Below, piece by piece: positions 1-7,171 of a stretch of 13,963 bases of DNA (positions are counted from its first letter, which is position 1; every line of letters starts with the position of its first letter). The stretch spans positions 1 through 13,963 of the forward strand of contig CAYGVJ010000137.1 in the NCBI GenBank assembly GCA_964353255.1, in the 5' to 3' direction. The notes below the pieces were generated by a model. That model worked only from the letters and a program-made list of their open reading frames with translations. It searched no databases and had not been told where the DNA came from. This DNA is from VFZS01 sp964353255. GTDB taxonomy: Bacteria > Acidobacteriota > Terriglobia > Bryobacterales > Bryobacteraceae. The position numbers and the translations under genes were made by a program.

Positions 1-345
1 GATACCCGCGGGCGGGTCGGCGCGGCGAAGCGAACCCTTGACGGCGAGGACGGCTTTGGAAAATCAGCCAAGAGGGAAAGGGGGCTGGGTTCCCGCCATG
101 GCAAGAGCTCCGGCACGCTCACCCACTAAAAACCCGGAAATCCCAGAAAGAGGGCTGGCGAGTCATTCACACGCACTGGTCAATGACCAAGCCGCTGCTG
201 CCCGCCCCGCGGCAACCGTGACCGCCTGCTTGGCCGGACACTGGCGTCCTGTCCCGCTGGGGCCTTGACCATAGCCACCTGCGCGGCCGACAGGCTGAAC
301 GCCTGTCCCACGATCTTCTTGGAAATCCGTTTGCGGGACAGGACA
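1..345. other. Intergenic region, no convincing gene
   Basis: No open frame here looks like a protein: the frames are Arg/Pro/Ser-rich and overlap each other on both strands. The stretch lies downstream of the stop of the minus-strand DUF3592 gene. It holds several short inverted repeats: TGGTCAATGACCA at 177-189 and the hairpin at 289-307, which is listed separately. A run of GGACAG/GGACAC words at about 236-345 looks like degenerate repeat DNA. No rho-independent terminator with a T-run is visible. A gene to the left of the window may begin or end here, but nothing shows it. Confidence 0.6.
289..307. repeat. REP-like hairpin, 7-bp perfect stem
   Basis: GACAGGC, a 5-nt spacer TGAAC, then GCCTGTC form a perfect inverted repeat just past the stop codon of the DUF3592 gene. 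Hairpins of this general form (a GGCAGGC/GACAGGC-type stem flanked by GTGGG) are scattered between genes in some Acidobacteriota and related genomes; this is recall, not a search result. It could slow transcript decay or help end the operon transcript, but there is no T-run, so a classical terminator is unlikely. Confidence 0.4.
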
Positions 346-1113
346 CTAGCGAAGACAAGCCGGCTTAACCAGAGAGAGAGGATACGGCGCATTCCTGCGC
401 GGGTTTTCCGGCTCGTAAAGCACGCAGATTGTGCTGCCAGGCGCCGGAGGCTTCCGGGTGGGACCACTGTGCCCCTTGGCGATGGCCCCGCTGAGCACCG
501 GAAACTCGTAGTGAATGGTTTTTCCGTGTTGCGCCCGCGTGTGGCGCGTCACCAGAGCGGGCGCCGGCCGCCCTCCGGCCAGCAGGCGCCGCTGGCTCAG
601 GAGCCGTCGCGTGACGAGCCAGCCAGCAACTGCCAGTCCCCCGGCGACCAGGTAGGGGACCCACATGGGCGTGGGCTTCCCCTCGTGGCCGCGGGGATAG
701 CTCAGAGCCGGGTCCGACGGAAGATAGCGTACCGGCAGGCCGGATCCCACCCGAAGGTTCCTCCAGGCTCGGAGCGGGAGCTTTGCCCGCCGATCATACG
801 TGCGCCCCTGGGCCGTGAACTGATAGGCCACCCACGGCTGCTTGTCTTCGTCTCGGCTCCGCCAGAGTCTGGTGATACGGCCCTCCGTGTCCACACCCTG
901 CTCCTGAAGGAGGCGCCGGTTCTCCGCCTGCCGGCTGGCTGTGACTTGAAGGGCGACACCGGCGGCCGGGGCCCCAACAAACAGCGCCACGGCCAGGGCC
1001 AGCAGAGCCTTCCCTGCGCCATTGAAACGAACCGGGCGGGGCCGTGAACGGTCCAGGCCGTCCGGAGGCGTCCAGCGCCGCTGTAACTCCAGGAGTCGGA
1101 TTCGGTTGTCCAT
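346..1113 (-). CDS. DUF3592-like two-TM membrane protein
   Basis: This 255-residue protein has two likely membrane helices, at about 35-57 and 150-168. Each is followed by a region resembling the DUF3592 fold. The first soluble region (about 75-145) contains the typical VRYLPSDPALS-like strand. The second (about 180-245) ends with VLYEPENPRRN, the same 'V-Y-P-x-P' signature, so the protein looks like a tandem pair of DUF3592 units. The family has no established biochemical role. The ATG lies 3 bp after the stop of the RHH gene and the two are surely co-transcribed. It is the last gene of the SPFH-RHH-DUF3592 operon, which suggests a membrane-associated partner of the SPFH protein (inference). 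The stop is TAG at 346-348. I am fairly sure of the gene and moderately sure of the family. Confidence 0.82.
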   Translation of the reverse strand: MDNRIRLLELQRRWTPPDGLDRSRPRPVRFNGAGKALLALAVALFVGAPAAGVALQVTASRQAENRRLLQEQGVDTEGRITRLWRSRDEDKQPWVAYQFTAQGRTYDRRAKLPLRAWRNLRVGSGLPVRYLPSDPALSYPRGHEGKPTPMWVPYLVAGGLAVAGWLVTRRLLSQRRLLAGGRPAPALVTRHTRAQHGKTIHYEFPVLSGAIAKGHSGPTRKPPAPGSTICVLYEPENPRRNAPYPLSLVKPACLR

Positions 1114-1116
1114 GGC

Positions 1117-1326
1117 TCACTCCCCAGGGCCGGCAGGCCGGCCTCGATCCTCTTCGGCGGCCGGGGACCGGTCTGCCACACGCAGGCGCCCGGTCTCCTG
1201 GAGAGCGCCCCGCAGCAAGAACTCGATCTGCGCGTTGAGGCTGCGCAACTCAGCGTCCGCCCAGCGCTGGAGGGCTTCGTGCGTCGCCGGGTCCAGCCGC
1301 AGCAGGAATGCTTTCCGTTGCGCCAT
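1117..1326 (-). CDS. Arc-like ribbon-helix-helix DNA-binding protein
   Basis: This 69-residue protein begins with a short beta strand (KAFLLRLD, residues 5-12). A helix follows (ATHEALQRWADAEL, 14-27), then the turn and second helix (SLNAQIEFLLRGALQE, 29-44). That is the pattern of the Arc/MetJ ribbon-helix-helix fold, which dimerises and inserts the strand into the major groove. The tail after residue 45 is charged and probably disordered. The Shine-Dalgarno sequence GGAAGGAG lies very close to the ATG. The gene sits 54 bp after the SPFH stop and 3 bp before the DUF3592 start. No toxin is adjacent, so it is more likely the operon's own regulator than an antitoxin. The phased palindromes at 2268-2299 are the obvious candidate target (inference). 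Confidence 0.82.
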   Translation of the reverse strand: MAQRKAFLLRLDPATHEALQRWADAELRSLNAQIEFLLRGALQETGRLRVADRSPAAEEDRGRPAGPGE

Positions 1327-1380
1327 TTCTCCTTCCCTACATCGGGACCTGCCCCTGCGCCCGTTTTGCCGGGCGGCGGA

Positions 1381-2250
1381 CTACTGATACAGCGTGCCGG
1401 TGTTGACGACCGGCTGGGCGTCACGGTCGCTGCACAGCACCACCAGCAGATTGCTCACCATGCTGGCCTTGCGCTCTTCGTCGAGCTGCACGATCTGCTT
1501 CGAGCTCAACTGCTCCAGGGCCATCTCCACCATGCTCACGGCTCCCTCCACGATCTTTTGCCGGGCCGCGATGATGGCACTGGCCTGTTGCCGCCGCAGC
1601 ATCGCACTGGCGATCTCGGGCGCGTAGGCCAGGTGGCTGATGCGGGCCTCGATCACCTCGACGCCCGCCTTGGCCAGGCGCTCCTGTACCTCCTCGCGCA
1701 GCCGGTGGGAGATCTCCAGCGCCGACATGCGCAGCGAGATCTGGCCCTCCGTGTGCGCGTCGTAGGGGTAGCTGGTGGCCAGGATGCGCACTGCGGCCTC
1801 GCTCTGCACATGGACGAAGTGCTCGTAGTCGTCCACGTGGAACATGGCTTCGGCCGTTTCCACGACTCGCCACACCACCACCGCGGCGATCTCGATGGGG
1901 TTGCCGTCGTGGTCGTTCACCTTCAGCTTGCTGCTCTCGAAATTGCGCACGCGCAGGGAGACCCTGTGGCGTGTCATCAGCGGGTTCACCCACCAGAAGC
2001 CCTGCTCCTTGATCGAACCCTTGTACACGCCAAACAACTGAAGCACCCTGGCTTCATTGGGACTGACCGCCGTCAGCCCAAACCCGCAGAGGACATCGAC
2101 TGCCAAGATCACCAGGGAAGCAATGACCCACCAAGCGGCGCTGGCTTTGGCCGCCGAGACCAGCATGTACGTCGAAAAGATCAGCACCGCCACCAGCAGC
2201 AACAACATCAGCCAGCCCGAGTACCCTTTCATAACGTGTTCCTGCAACAT
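1381..2250 (-). CDS. SPFH/band-7 domain membrane protein
   Basis: This is a 289-residue protein of the stomatin/prohibitin/flotillin/HflK superfamily, which forms membrane-bound oligomeric scaffolds. Two hydrophobic segments (about 11-32 and 39-60) precede the SPFH domain (about 60-230). Inside it, the VSPNEARVLQLFGVYKG and GFWWVNPL region matches the usual start of the domain (SPNEA-V...-G-Y-GT...PG-W-VNP). The ARISHLAYAPEIASAML and RRQQASAIIAARQKIVEGA segments match the late-domain and helical hallmarks. A GTG at 2277 would add nine residues, but the AAAGGAGA ribosome binding site lies inside that extension, 8 nt before the ATG at 2250, so I chose 2250. First gene of the operon with the RHH and DUF3592 genes. 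Members usually pair with a protease or scaffold partner; the partner here is unknown. Confidence 0.9.
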   Translation of the reverse strand: MLQEHVMKGYSGWLMLLLLVAVLIFSTYMLVSAAKASAAWWVIASLVILAVDVLCGFGLTAVSPNEARVLQLFGVYKGSIKEQGFWWVNPLMTRHRVSLRVRNFESSKLKVNDHDGNPIEIAAVVVWRVVETAEAMFHVDDYEHFVHVQSEAAVRILATSYPYDAHTEGQISLRMSALEISHRLREEVQERLAKAGVEVIEARISHLAYAPEIASAMLRRQQASAIIAARQKIVEGAVSMVEMALEQLSSKQIVQLDEERKASMVSNLLVVLCSDRDAQPVVNTGTLYQ

Positions 2251-2267
2251 GGGACCGTTCTCCTTTC

Positions 2268-2299
2268 TTGAAATCACAATGATATCATTATGATTTCAT
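2268..2299 (-). promoter_or_regulatory. Triple phased palindromic operator of the SPFH operon
   Basis: Three 10-bp palindrome-like boxes lie at an exact 11-bp step: TTGAAATCAC (2268-2277), ATGATATCAT (2279-2288, perfect palindrome) and ATGATTTCAT (2290-2299). Positions 2271-2296 as a whole also form a 26-bp inverted repeat with one mismatched pair. The array lies between the FmdB stop and the SPFH ribosome binding site, so it covers the likely promoter; CATAAT on the minus strand (2292-2287) is a possible -10 box inside it. Tandem palindromes one helical turn apart are typical of cooperative binding by RHH or similar dimers, so autoregulation by the RHH protein of this operon is plausible (inference). 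Confidence 0.7.
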
Positions 2300-2392
2300 T
2301 GATGTCCAGAGAAATATGTCCCGTGTTTTCAGTAGGATGGCGGCGGGAACACAGCGCACTGCGGCGCCGCGTTCAGAGATTGGTGCGCGGTG

Positions 2393-2683
2393 TCACTTCG
2401 CCGCGGGGGGAGAAGCCGGCTTGGACTCCGTTTTCGGAGGCTGCTTGGCGTCAGCGGCGCCCTTATCGGTCGGTGAAGGTGGGGCCTCCTTACCGGCCTC
2501 CGACTTGCGGGCGTAGTCGGTCGCGTACCAGCCGGTCCCCTTGAACTGAAAGGTGGACGGGGAAACCAGCCGCTCCAAGGCTCCGCCGCAGTCTTGATGC
2601 ACCTTCAGAGGCTCATCGGAGAATCTCTGGAGGACCTCGAAGACGGTCCCGCAGCGCTCGCACTTGTATTCGTAGAGAGGCAT
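2393..2683 (-). CDS. FmdB-type zinc ribbon protein
   Basis: This is a 96-residue protein starting MPLYEYKCERCG, the signature of the FmdB/CxxC_CXXC_SSSS putative regulatory family. The expected four ligands are two CxxC pairs. Here the first pair is intact (C8, C11), but the second reads H29-Q-D-C32, so the site would be C-C-H-C. A GALERLVS strand follows, then the conserved FKGTGWYATDY segment. The tail from about residue 62 is Lys/Pro/Ala-rich and disordered. The ATG is 1 bp after the stop of the S41 gene (TGATATG), so the two are translationally linked. The frame stays open upstream, but that part is antisense-like Arg/Pro/Ser-rich sequence inside the S41 gene and is not part of this protein. 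The function of the family is poorly defined; it was first noted beside formamidase/acetamidase genes. Confidence 0.88.
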   Translation of the reverse strand: MPLYEYKCERCGTVFEVLQRFSDEPLKVHQDCGGALERLVSPSTFQFKGTGWYATDYARKSEAGKEAPPSPTDKGAADAKQPPKTESKPASPPAAK

Positions 2684-2684
2684 A

Positions 2685-3905
2685 TCAAGCCGCGGCCTTC
2701 CGGATCTTCTCGGCCAGCACCTCGATGGCCTTCTTGAGCAGCTTGTCCTCGGTGGGCTTCGCCGGCGGCGGGGCCTCGGGACGCTCGGGAACGGCTTCCT
2801 CCTCCACTCCCGGGATGGGCTCCATCTCCACCACGGCCACCGTGGGTGTGACGCCGGCATCCTGGATGGCCTTGCCGGCGGGCGAGTAGTACTTGGCTAC
2901 CGAGAGAAGGATGGCGCTGCCGTCCTCCATGGTGATGGCTTCCCGCTGGGCCGCGTCGCCGTAAGTGCGCTCTCCGACCACCTCGGCGCGCTTGTTGTCG
3001 AGCAGCGCGGCCGCGGCCACCTCGGCTGCTCCGGCCGTGCCGCGGTTGGTGATGAGAATCAGCGGCAGGCGGCTTACCGCCTTGGCGGGATCCGCTTCAA
3101 AGTTCTTTCGAGGCACCCGCTGCCCTTGCAGGTAGGCCAGCAGTCCCTTGCTCAGGAAGAGGTTGGCCGCCGCCAGGCCATCCTGCGGCGCGCCGGTCGC
3201 GCACGAACGCAGGTCCAGGATGAGGCCCTGGGGATTCTGCGCCTGAAGCTCGGTCACCGCGCGGGCCACGTCTCCGGCGCGCCCCGCCGCCAGGCTCTCA
3301 GCCTTGACGTAGCCGAACTGCTCCGGCAGCATCCTGCGCGTAACCGCCGGGTACTGGAGGGGCGCGCGGGTGAGCGTGAGCTTCTTGGGCTCGGGCTGGC
3401 GTACGGTGAGCACCGACATCTCCACCGAGCTTCCAGCCTTGCCCTGCAACAGCAAATCGGCGTAGGCCAGCGGCATGTCGCGCGTCGAGGCCCCGTTTAT
3501 GGCATCCACCATGTCGCCCGTGCTCAGGCCCGCCCGCGCCCCTGGCGAGCCCGGCATCGCCGAGACCACGCCCAAGTAGCCGTACTTCTTCGAGAGGATG
3601 AGGCCCACGCCGGCCTGCACCGTGTCCTTCTGCTTCAAGTAGTCCTTGTACTGCTTGGGATTCAGGTAGCTGGCGAAGGGGTCGATGGATTCCAGCAAGC
3701 CGTTCAGCGCGCCCAGGGTGACACTGGCCATGTCGGGCTCTTCCACGTAATCGCTCTTGATGCGGGAGAGCACCTCGGTGTAGACGGCGAGCTGGCGGTA
3801 AGGGCCCTCGCGCGAGGCGCTCTGGTCGAGGGCGGCGCCGGTCACCACCAGCGCTACGACACAGATCGACAACACCACTACGGTGATCTTCAAACGTCTG
3901 TACAT
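2685..3905 (-). CDS. CtpA-like S41 protein lacking the catalytic Ser and Lys
   Basis: This 406-residue protein has the architecture of carboxyl-terminal processing proteases. It has an N-terminal membrane anchor or signal (about 7-26), then a helical segment ending in the DPFASYLNPKQYKDY motif (about 75-89). A PDZ domain follows (about 95-170), then the S41 core (about 195-355). In active CtpA proteins the nucleophile lies in G-[ST]-A-S-A-S-E and the general-base Lys 25 residues later in GE-T-[FY]-GK. Here the matching strings are GTAGAAE (289-295) and GERTYGD (311-317). The Ser is therefore Gly292 and the Lys is Asp317, at exactly the expected 25-residue distance. The fold elements around them (ILITNRG, ALLDNKRAEVVGE, YYSPAGKAIQDAGVTP) are well kept, so this looks like a maintained pseudoprotease rather than a decaying gene. 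The C-terminal 45 residues are Pro/Glu-rich, then a basic helix. Probably periplasmic; perhaps a scaffold or substrate-binding PDZ protein. Co-transcribed with the FmdB gene. Confidence 0.9.
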   Translation of the reverse strand: MYRRLKITVVVLSICVVALVVTGAALDQSASREGPYRQLAVYTEVLSRIKSDYVEEPDMASVTLGALNGLLESIDPFASYLNPKQYKDYLKQKDTVQAGVGLILSKKYGYLGVVSAMPGSPGARAGLSTGDMVDAINGASTRDMPLAYADLLLQGKAGSSVEMSVLTVRQPEPKKLTLTRAPLQYPAVTRRMLPEQFGYVKAESLAAGRAGDVARAVTELQAQNPQGLILDLRSCATGAPQDGLAAANLFLSKGLLAYLQGQRVPRKNFEADPAKAVSRLPLILITNRGTAGAAEVAAAALLDNKRAEVVGERTYGDAAQREAITMEDGSAILLSVAKYYSPAGKAIQDAGVTPTVAVVEMEPIPGVEEEAVPERPEAPPPAKPTEDKLLKKAIEVLAEKIRKAAA

Positions 3906-3945
3906 GTGTTTGCGACTACCCTCAGTATAGCAGTGGGGCGAGCCT

Positions 3946-3989
3946 CCGGCTTGCCGGGGGCCGGACGCGGACGGGGCGTCCGCCCTACA
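3946..3989. repeat. Intergenic repeat, first copy of shared GC-rich core
   Basis: A hairpin CCGGC-TT-GCCGG (3946-3957) runs into a second inverted repeat, GGACGC-N7-GCGTCC (3963-3981), which ends in CGCCCTACA. The 34-bp core 3956-3989 occurs again at 7573-7607 with a single extra G. It lies in the 162-bp gap between the divergent S41 and DUF3142-like genes. It is a member of a dispersed palindromic repeat family. Nothing in it looks coding. Confidence 0.75.
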
Positions 3990-4067
3990 TCGAGGGTTGA
4001 AAGGGCGTTTTGCGGGCGATACGGCGCCCCCCGACCTCTGACAATCGTTCTATACTGCAACTAAACA

Positions 4068-4823
4068 GTGGGACACCGTTGCCCAATCTCGGGGCAAGGG
4101 GCGCTTTGGGCGCTTATCGTCGCAGGGAATAGTCTGGCCCTCGCGGGTGCATCGCCGCCTCCGCCCGTCATGCTCTGGGCCTGGGAGCGTGCCTCCGACC
4201 TTCGCGGCCTCCCGCACGACGCGGGGGTAGCGTTCCTCGCCTCCACAATCACGCTGGTTGGCGGGAAGGTCGAGGTGTGGCCGCGATTCCAGCCGCTCCA
4301 GCTCACGCCTGGCACGTTCCGTATGGCCGTCATTCGGATTCGGACCATTCCCGACAGCCGGCTAGGCTTGACTGTCACGCAGCGCCGAGCCACGGTGGAT
4401 GCAATCGTCGATACCGTGCGCATCGTGCGTACAGATGCCCTGCAACTTGATTTCGACGCGCGGGCGTCGGAGAAGTCCTTTTATGCGGCACTGATCCGCG
4501 GCGTACGAGAGTCGCTTGGCCCAAACCGCTTCCTGTCGATCACGGCGCTGGTGTCGTGGTGCGGGGCTTCGAGCACCTGGCTGAACACGCTGCCCGTAGA
4601 TGAGGTTGTTCCGATGACCTTTGAGATGGGGTCCGGGACGGCTGCGATAGAAACGATGCTCCGTTCTGGAGGCAACTTCGAGAACCCTCGATGCCAAGAC
4701 AGCATCGGCATCTCATCAAGAGATGTCCCTGTACGTGCCCGCGGGTACCGTCGCGTTTACGTCTTCCAATACGACGACTGGACGGAAGCACTGGTCGGCT
4801 CCGTACTTGATCGATTTCGATGA
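4068..4823 (+). CDS. DUF3142-like exported protein
   Basis: This is a 251-residue protein. Residues about 10-29 are hydrophobic and end LALAGAS, like a cleaved signal peptide. The mature part begins PPVMLWAWERASDLR. It contains ALQLDFDARASEKSFY (124-139), FLSITALVSWC (155-165) and LPVDEVVPMTFEMG (175-188). These are the strands of a TIM-barrel-like fold with an acidic DFDAR centre, recalled from DUF3142 proteins, whose fold resembles chitinase-like barrels. The enzymatic role is unknown. The start is uncertain: the GTG at 4068 lacks a clear ribosome binding site, and a TATACT box ends only 11 nt before it, so the message may be nearly leaderless. It overlaps the next gene by 4 bp (ATGA), so the two products probably act together. 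Confidence 0.78.
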   Translation: MGHRCPISGQGALWALIVAGNSLALAGASPPPPVMLWAWERASDLRGLPHDAGVAFLASTITLVGGKVEVWPRFQPLQLTPGTFRMAVIRIRTIPDSRLGLTVTQRRATVDAIVDTVRIVRTDALQLDFDARASEKSFYAALIRGVRESLGPNRFLSITALVSWCGASSTWLNTLPVDEVVPMTFEMGSGTAAIETMLRSGGNFENPRCQDSIGISSRDVPVRARGYRRVYVFQYDDWTEALVGSVLDRFR

Positions 4824-7141
4824 AGAACATCCTCGTTGCGGTCTTGATCGCCGGCGCCCTGGCGTTGGCCATCGCGGTCGCCTGCATGCCGATTTTCCCG
4901 AAAACCGTTTTCACGTTTGAACGGCACCCCGATTTTCCGCGCACAACGTATCTGAGCGGCAAGCTGGGCGTGATTCAACCGAGTTATGCGAGGTCATATC
5001 TGGTCATCGCTTATCGATACCTGCAAGGGCCGGCGCTGACGGCGGATGAGCAGCAGCAGGTGCGAGAGTATTGGAAAGACCGGGAATCCGGCGATTGGGA
5101 CAAGACAGCCATCTATTGGATCGAGCGTTGGGAAGCCGCCAGGGAGACGGTTCCGGGCGCCGCGCCGCCGACCAAGAGCGCCGTCACCCGCGGCCGCTAC
5201 GCGTTTAACCCGCAAACGAACGCGTTCGTTCTTAACTGTGCCGAAGACGCCTACAACGCCGCCGTTCAAACGCTCGGTGACCGGGGCGCCCGCTTCGGCC
5301 TGCGCAGCGCTGCCCTGCGCTCCTGGCGCGACGCACAGGACCTGGTTTTCCAGAGTTGTGACGCGACCGCCGCCGTCATTCCACCCGCTGCCACACCGGA
5401 CCTTCCCGAACTTATCCGAGCCGACCGCGAATATCAGATTGCGGCCGCGCACTTCTATGCCAACCACTACGTGGAAGCCGAAGCCCGGTTCCGCCGAATT
5501 GCCGGGGACGGCCAGTCACCGTGGCAGTGGATCGCGCCGTACCTGGTGGTGCGAACGCTCGCTCGCGCCGCCGATGCCGAAGAAGGCCGCAGAGCGGACG
5601 CGGAAAAGGCCGCACGCGAACTGCTGGCCAGCAAGACATACTCCCGGCTGCTTGGCATGACCACGGTGCTGCTTCACCGCGTGATCCTGAAGCAGCGTGA
5701 TGAGGCCTACTTCCACGCTCTTGCGCAGGACCTTGCGGGGGGCGGTTCTGTCCGTGGCTGGCGTGAAGAACTATGGGATTACACTACCCTGTATGACAAA
5801 TTCATCGCCTACGACCCTTGGGACCGCTGGAATCCCGAACCGAAGAAGGTTGATCCGGAGATCTTCTACCGCGACGACTTGAGTGATTGGATCTTCACTT
5901 TCCAGCAGCGTGACCCGAAGGCGTATGATCACGCTCTAGAACGCTGGCGGCGCACCCATAGCCGCCCGTGGCTGATTGCAGGACTCCGTCACGCTGACTG
6001 GACACGGCGTAGTGTAAACGAGTTGATCGCCGCGGCCGCGGATGTGAAACCGTCGGCCCCAGGATTCGAGACCATCGCCTATTATCGGCTCGCTCTGCTG
6101 ATCGACTCCGGGTACAAGTCGGAGGCGCGCGAGGAACTCGACCGCATTCTCTCGCTCGACATGCCCAAGTCCTCCGTAAACCTGTTCCGCGGCCTGCGCA
6201 TGCGCACGGCGCGGAACCTTACGGGTTTCCTGACCTTTGCCGCACGCAGGCCGGTAATGCTGACCACAGACTGGAACGAAGGCGAGACACCGCCGTGGGG
6301 GAGAAACGATCAGTGGGAGCGGGGCATGGTGGCGCCGGCGGCAGGCAAGGACCTGCTGGATCGAGACTCCATTAAGGTCCTGAACGAACGGACGCCCATA
6401 CGGCTCCTGCGTCAAGCGGCTCTCAGCGGCTCAGTCCCGGGTTACCACGAACCGGACCTCGTGCTCAGCGTCTTCACGCGCGCCGTGCTGCTCGACGACG
6501 TTGAAGACGGTGTGCCGCTGGCGCAGCGCCTCCGCGCGATGGGCGCCGACAGATCCGGCTACCTTACGCCGTACCTTAGTGCGGCGGAGCCGGAAGCTCG
6601 CCGATTCGCAGCGATTTTCTACCTCCTCCATCACCCTGAAGCGCGCCCCTATATCGCCTCCGGGATGGGTCGCCTCACGCGAGCCGGCCGCATCGATGAC
6701 TATCGCGACAACTGGTGGTGCCCGGTTGATATCCAGGTAGAACTCGATGCTCGCACTAACATGTCCCAGTATTCCGGGCCGCTTCCGGAGCGCCAGGATC
6801 CTGATGCACCGCGCTGGAGCGTCGCTTTCCTCTCGGCAGACGATTGCAAAGAAGCTGCGCAGGAGATGAAGCGCTTGGCCGCAACTGGCAGCGGACCGGA
6901 TTTCTTCATTGCCGAGACCATGAGGTGGGCCAAGGCTCATCCGAGCGATCCTCGGGCGCCCGAAGCGCTGCGCTGGGCACTGCGTTCACAACGTTATGGC
7001 TGCGTGACCAGGCACACTGCGGCCGCGGCCGAGAAGGTATGGAAGTATCTCTGGCGGCGGTACCCCAAGAATCCGTGGACGCGACTATCGTACTACCCGT
7101 TCGAGTCTGAGAACCTGCCTGCGCCCTATCGGCCGAGATGA
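4820..7141 (+). CDS. Large exported helical-repeat (TPR-like) protein of unknown function
   Basis: This 773-residue protein has an N-terminal hydrophobic segment (4-21) ending AVAC at residue 22. That could be a weak lipobox or a signal-peptidase I site. The body is almost wholly alpha-helical and rich in Ala, Arg and Trp. A conserved-looking helical pair spans about 197-250 (LIRADREYQIAAAHFY...SPWQWIAPYLVVRTLARAA). A TPR-style segment lies near the end: HPSDPRAPEALRWALRSQRYGC (707 onward), then a helix ending WRRYPKNPW. I recall long proteins of this kind next to DUF3142-like genes, but know no function. Start ATG at 4820 overlaps the stop of the upstream gene, showing translational coupling. 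An outer-membrane or periplasmic helper of the DUF3142-like protein is the simplest guess (inference). Confidence 0.85.
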   Translation: MKNILVAVLIAGALALAIAVACMPIFPKTVFTFERHPDFPRTTYLSGKLGVIQPSYARSYLVIAYRYLQGPALTADEQQQVREYWKDRESGDWDKTAIYWIERWEAARETVPGAAPPTKSAVTRGRYAFNPQTNAFVLNCAEDAYNAAVQTLGDRGARFGLRSAALRSWRDAQDLVFQSCDATAAVIPPAATPDLPELIRADREYQIAAAHFYANHYVEAEARFRRIAGDGQSPWQWIAPYLVVRTLARAADAEEGRRADAEKAARELLASKTYSRLLGMTTVLLHRVILKQRDEAYFHALAQDLAGGGSVRGWREELWDYTTLYDKFIAYDPWDRWNPEPKKVDPEIFYRDDLSDWIFTFQQRDPKAYDHALERWRRTHSRPWLIAGLRHADWTRRSVNELIAAAADVKPSAPGFETIAYYRLALLIDSGYKSEAREELDRILSLDMPKSSVNLFRGLRMRTARNLTGFLTFAARRPVMLTTDWNEGETPPWGRNDQWERGMVAPAAGKDLLDRDSIKVLNERTPIRLLRQAALSGSVPGYHEPDLVLSVFTRAVLLDDVEDGVPLAQRLRAMGADRSGYLTPYLSAAEPEARRFAAIFYLLHHPEARPYIASGMGRLTRAGRIDDYRDNWWCPVDIQVELDARTNMSQYSGPLPERQDPDAPRWSVAFLSADDCKEAAQEMKRLAATGSGPDFFIAETMRWAKAHPSDPRAPEALRWALRSQRYGCVTRHTAAAAEKVWKYLWRRYPKNPWTRLSYYPFESENLPAPYRPR

Positions 7142-7171
7142 ACCCGTGCGACGGCACGAACTGCTATCGAC

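Noticed and set aside
180..467. Minus-strand frame with a Lys/Arg-rich stretch (RKRISKKIVGQAFSLS)
   Set aside because: It overlaps the end of the DUF3592 gene by about 120 bp in another frame, and the peptide comes from the GACAGGC hairpin repeat; no ribosome binding site or family match.
265..1047. Plus-strand frame of 260 codons opposite DUF3592
   Set aside because: Arg/Pro/Gly-rich shadow of the membrane-protein gene; no motifs.
1279..2271. Plus-strand open frame of 330 codons opposite the SPFH gene
   Set aside because: His/Gln/Leu-rich shadow; the minus strand carries an unmistakable SPFH domain with a good ribosome binding site.
2251..2277. Nine-residue N-terminal extension of the SPFH protein from GTG at 2277
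   Set aside because: The AAAGGAGA ribosome binding site lies inside the extension and serves the ATG at 2250.
3126..4064. Plus-strand open frame of 312 codons opposite the S41 gene
   Set aside because: Composition is Arg/His/Gln/Leu-rich without recognisable motifs; it mirrors the S41 coding strand and then runs through the repeat.
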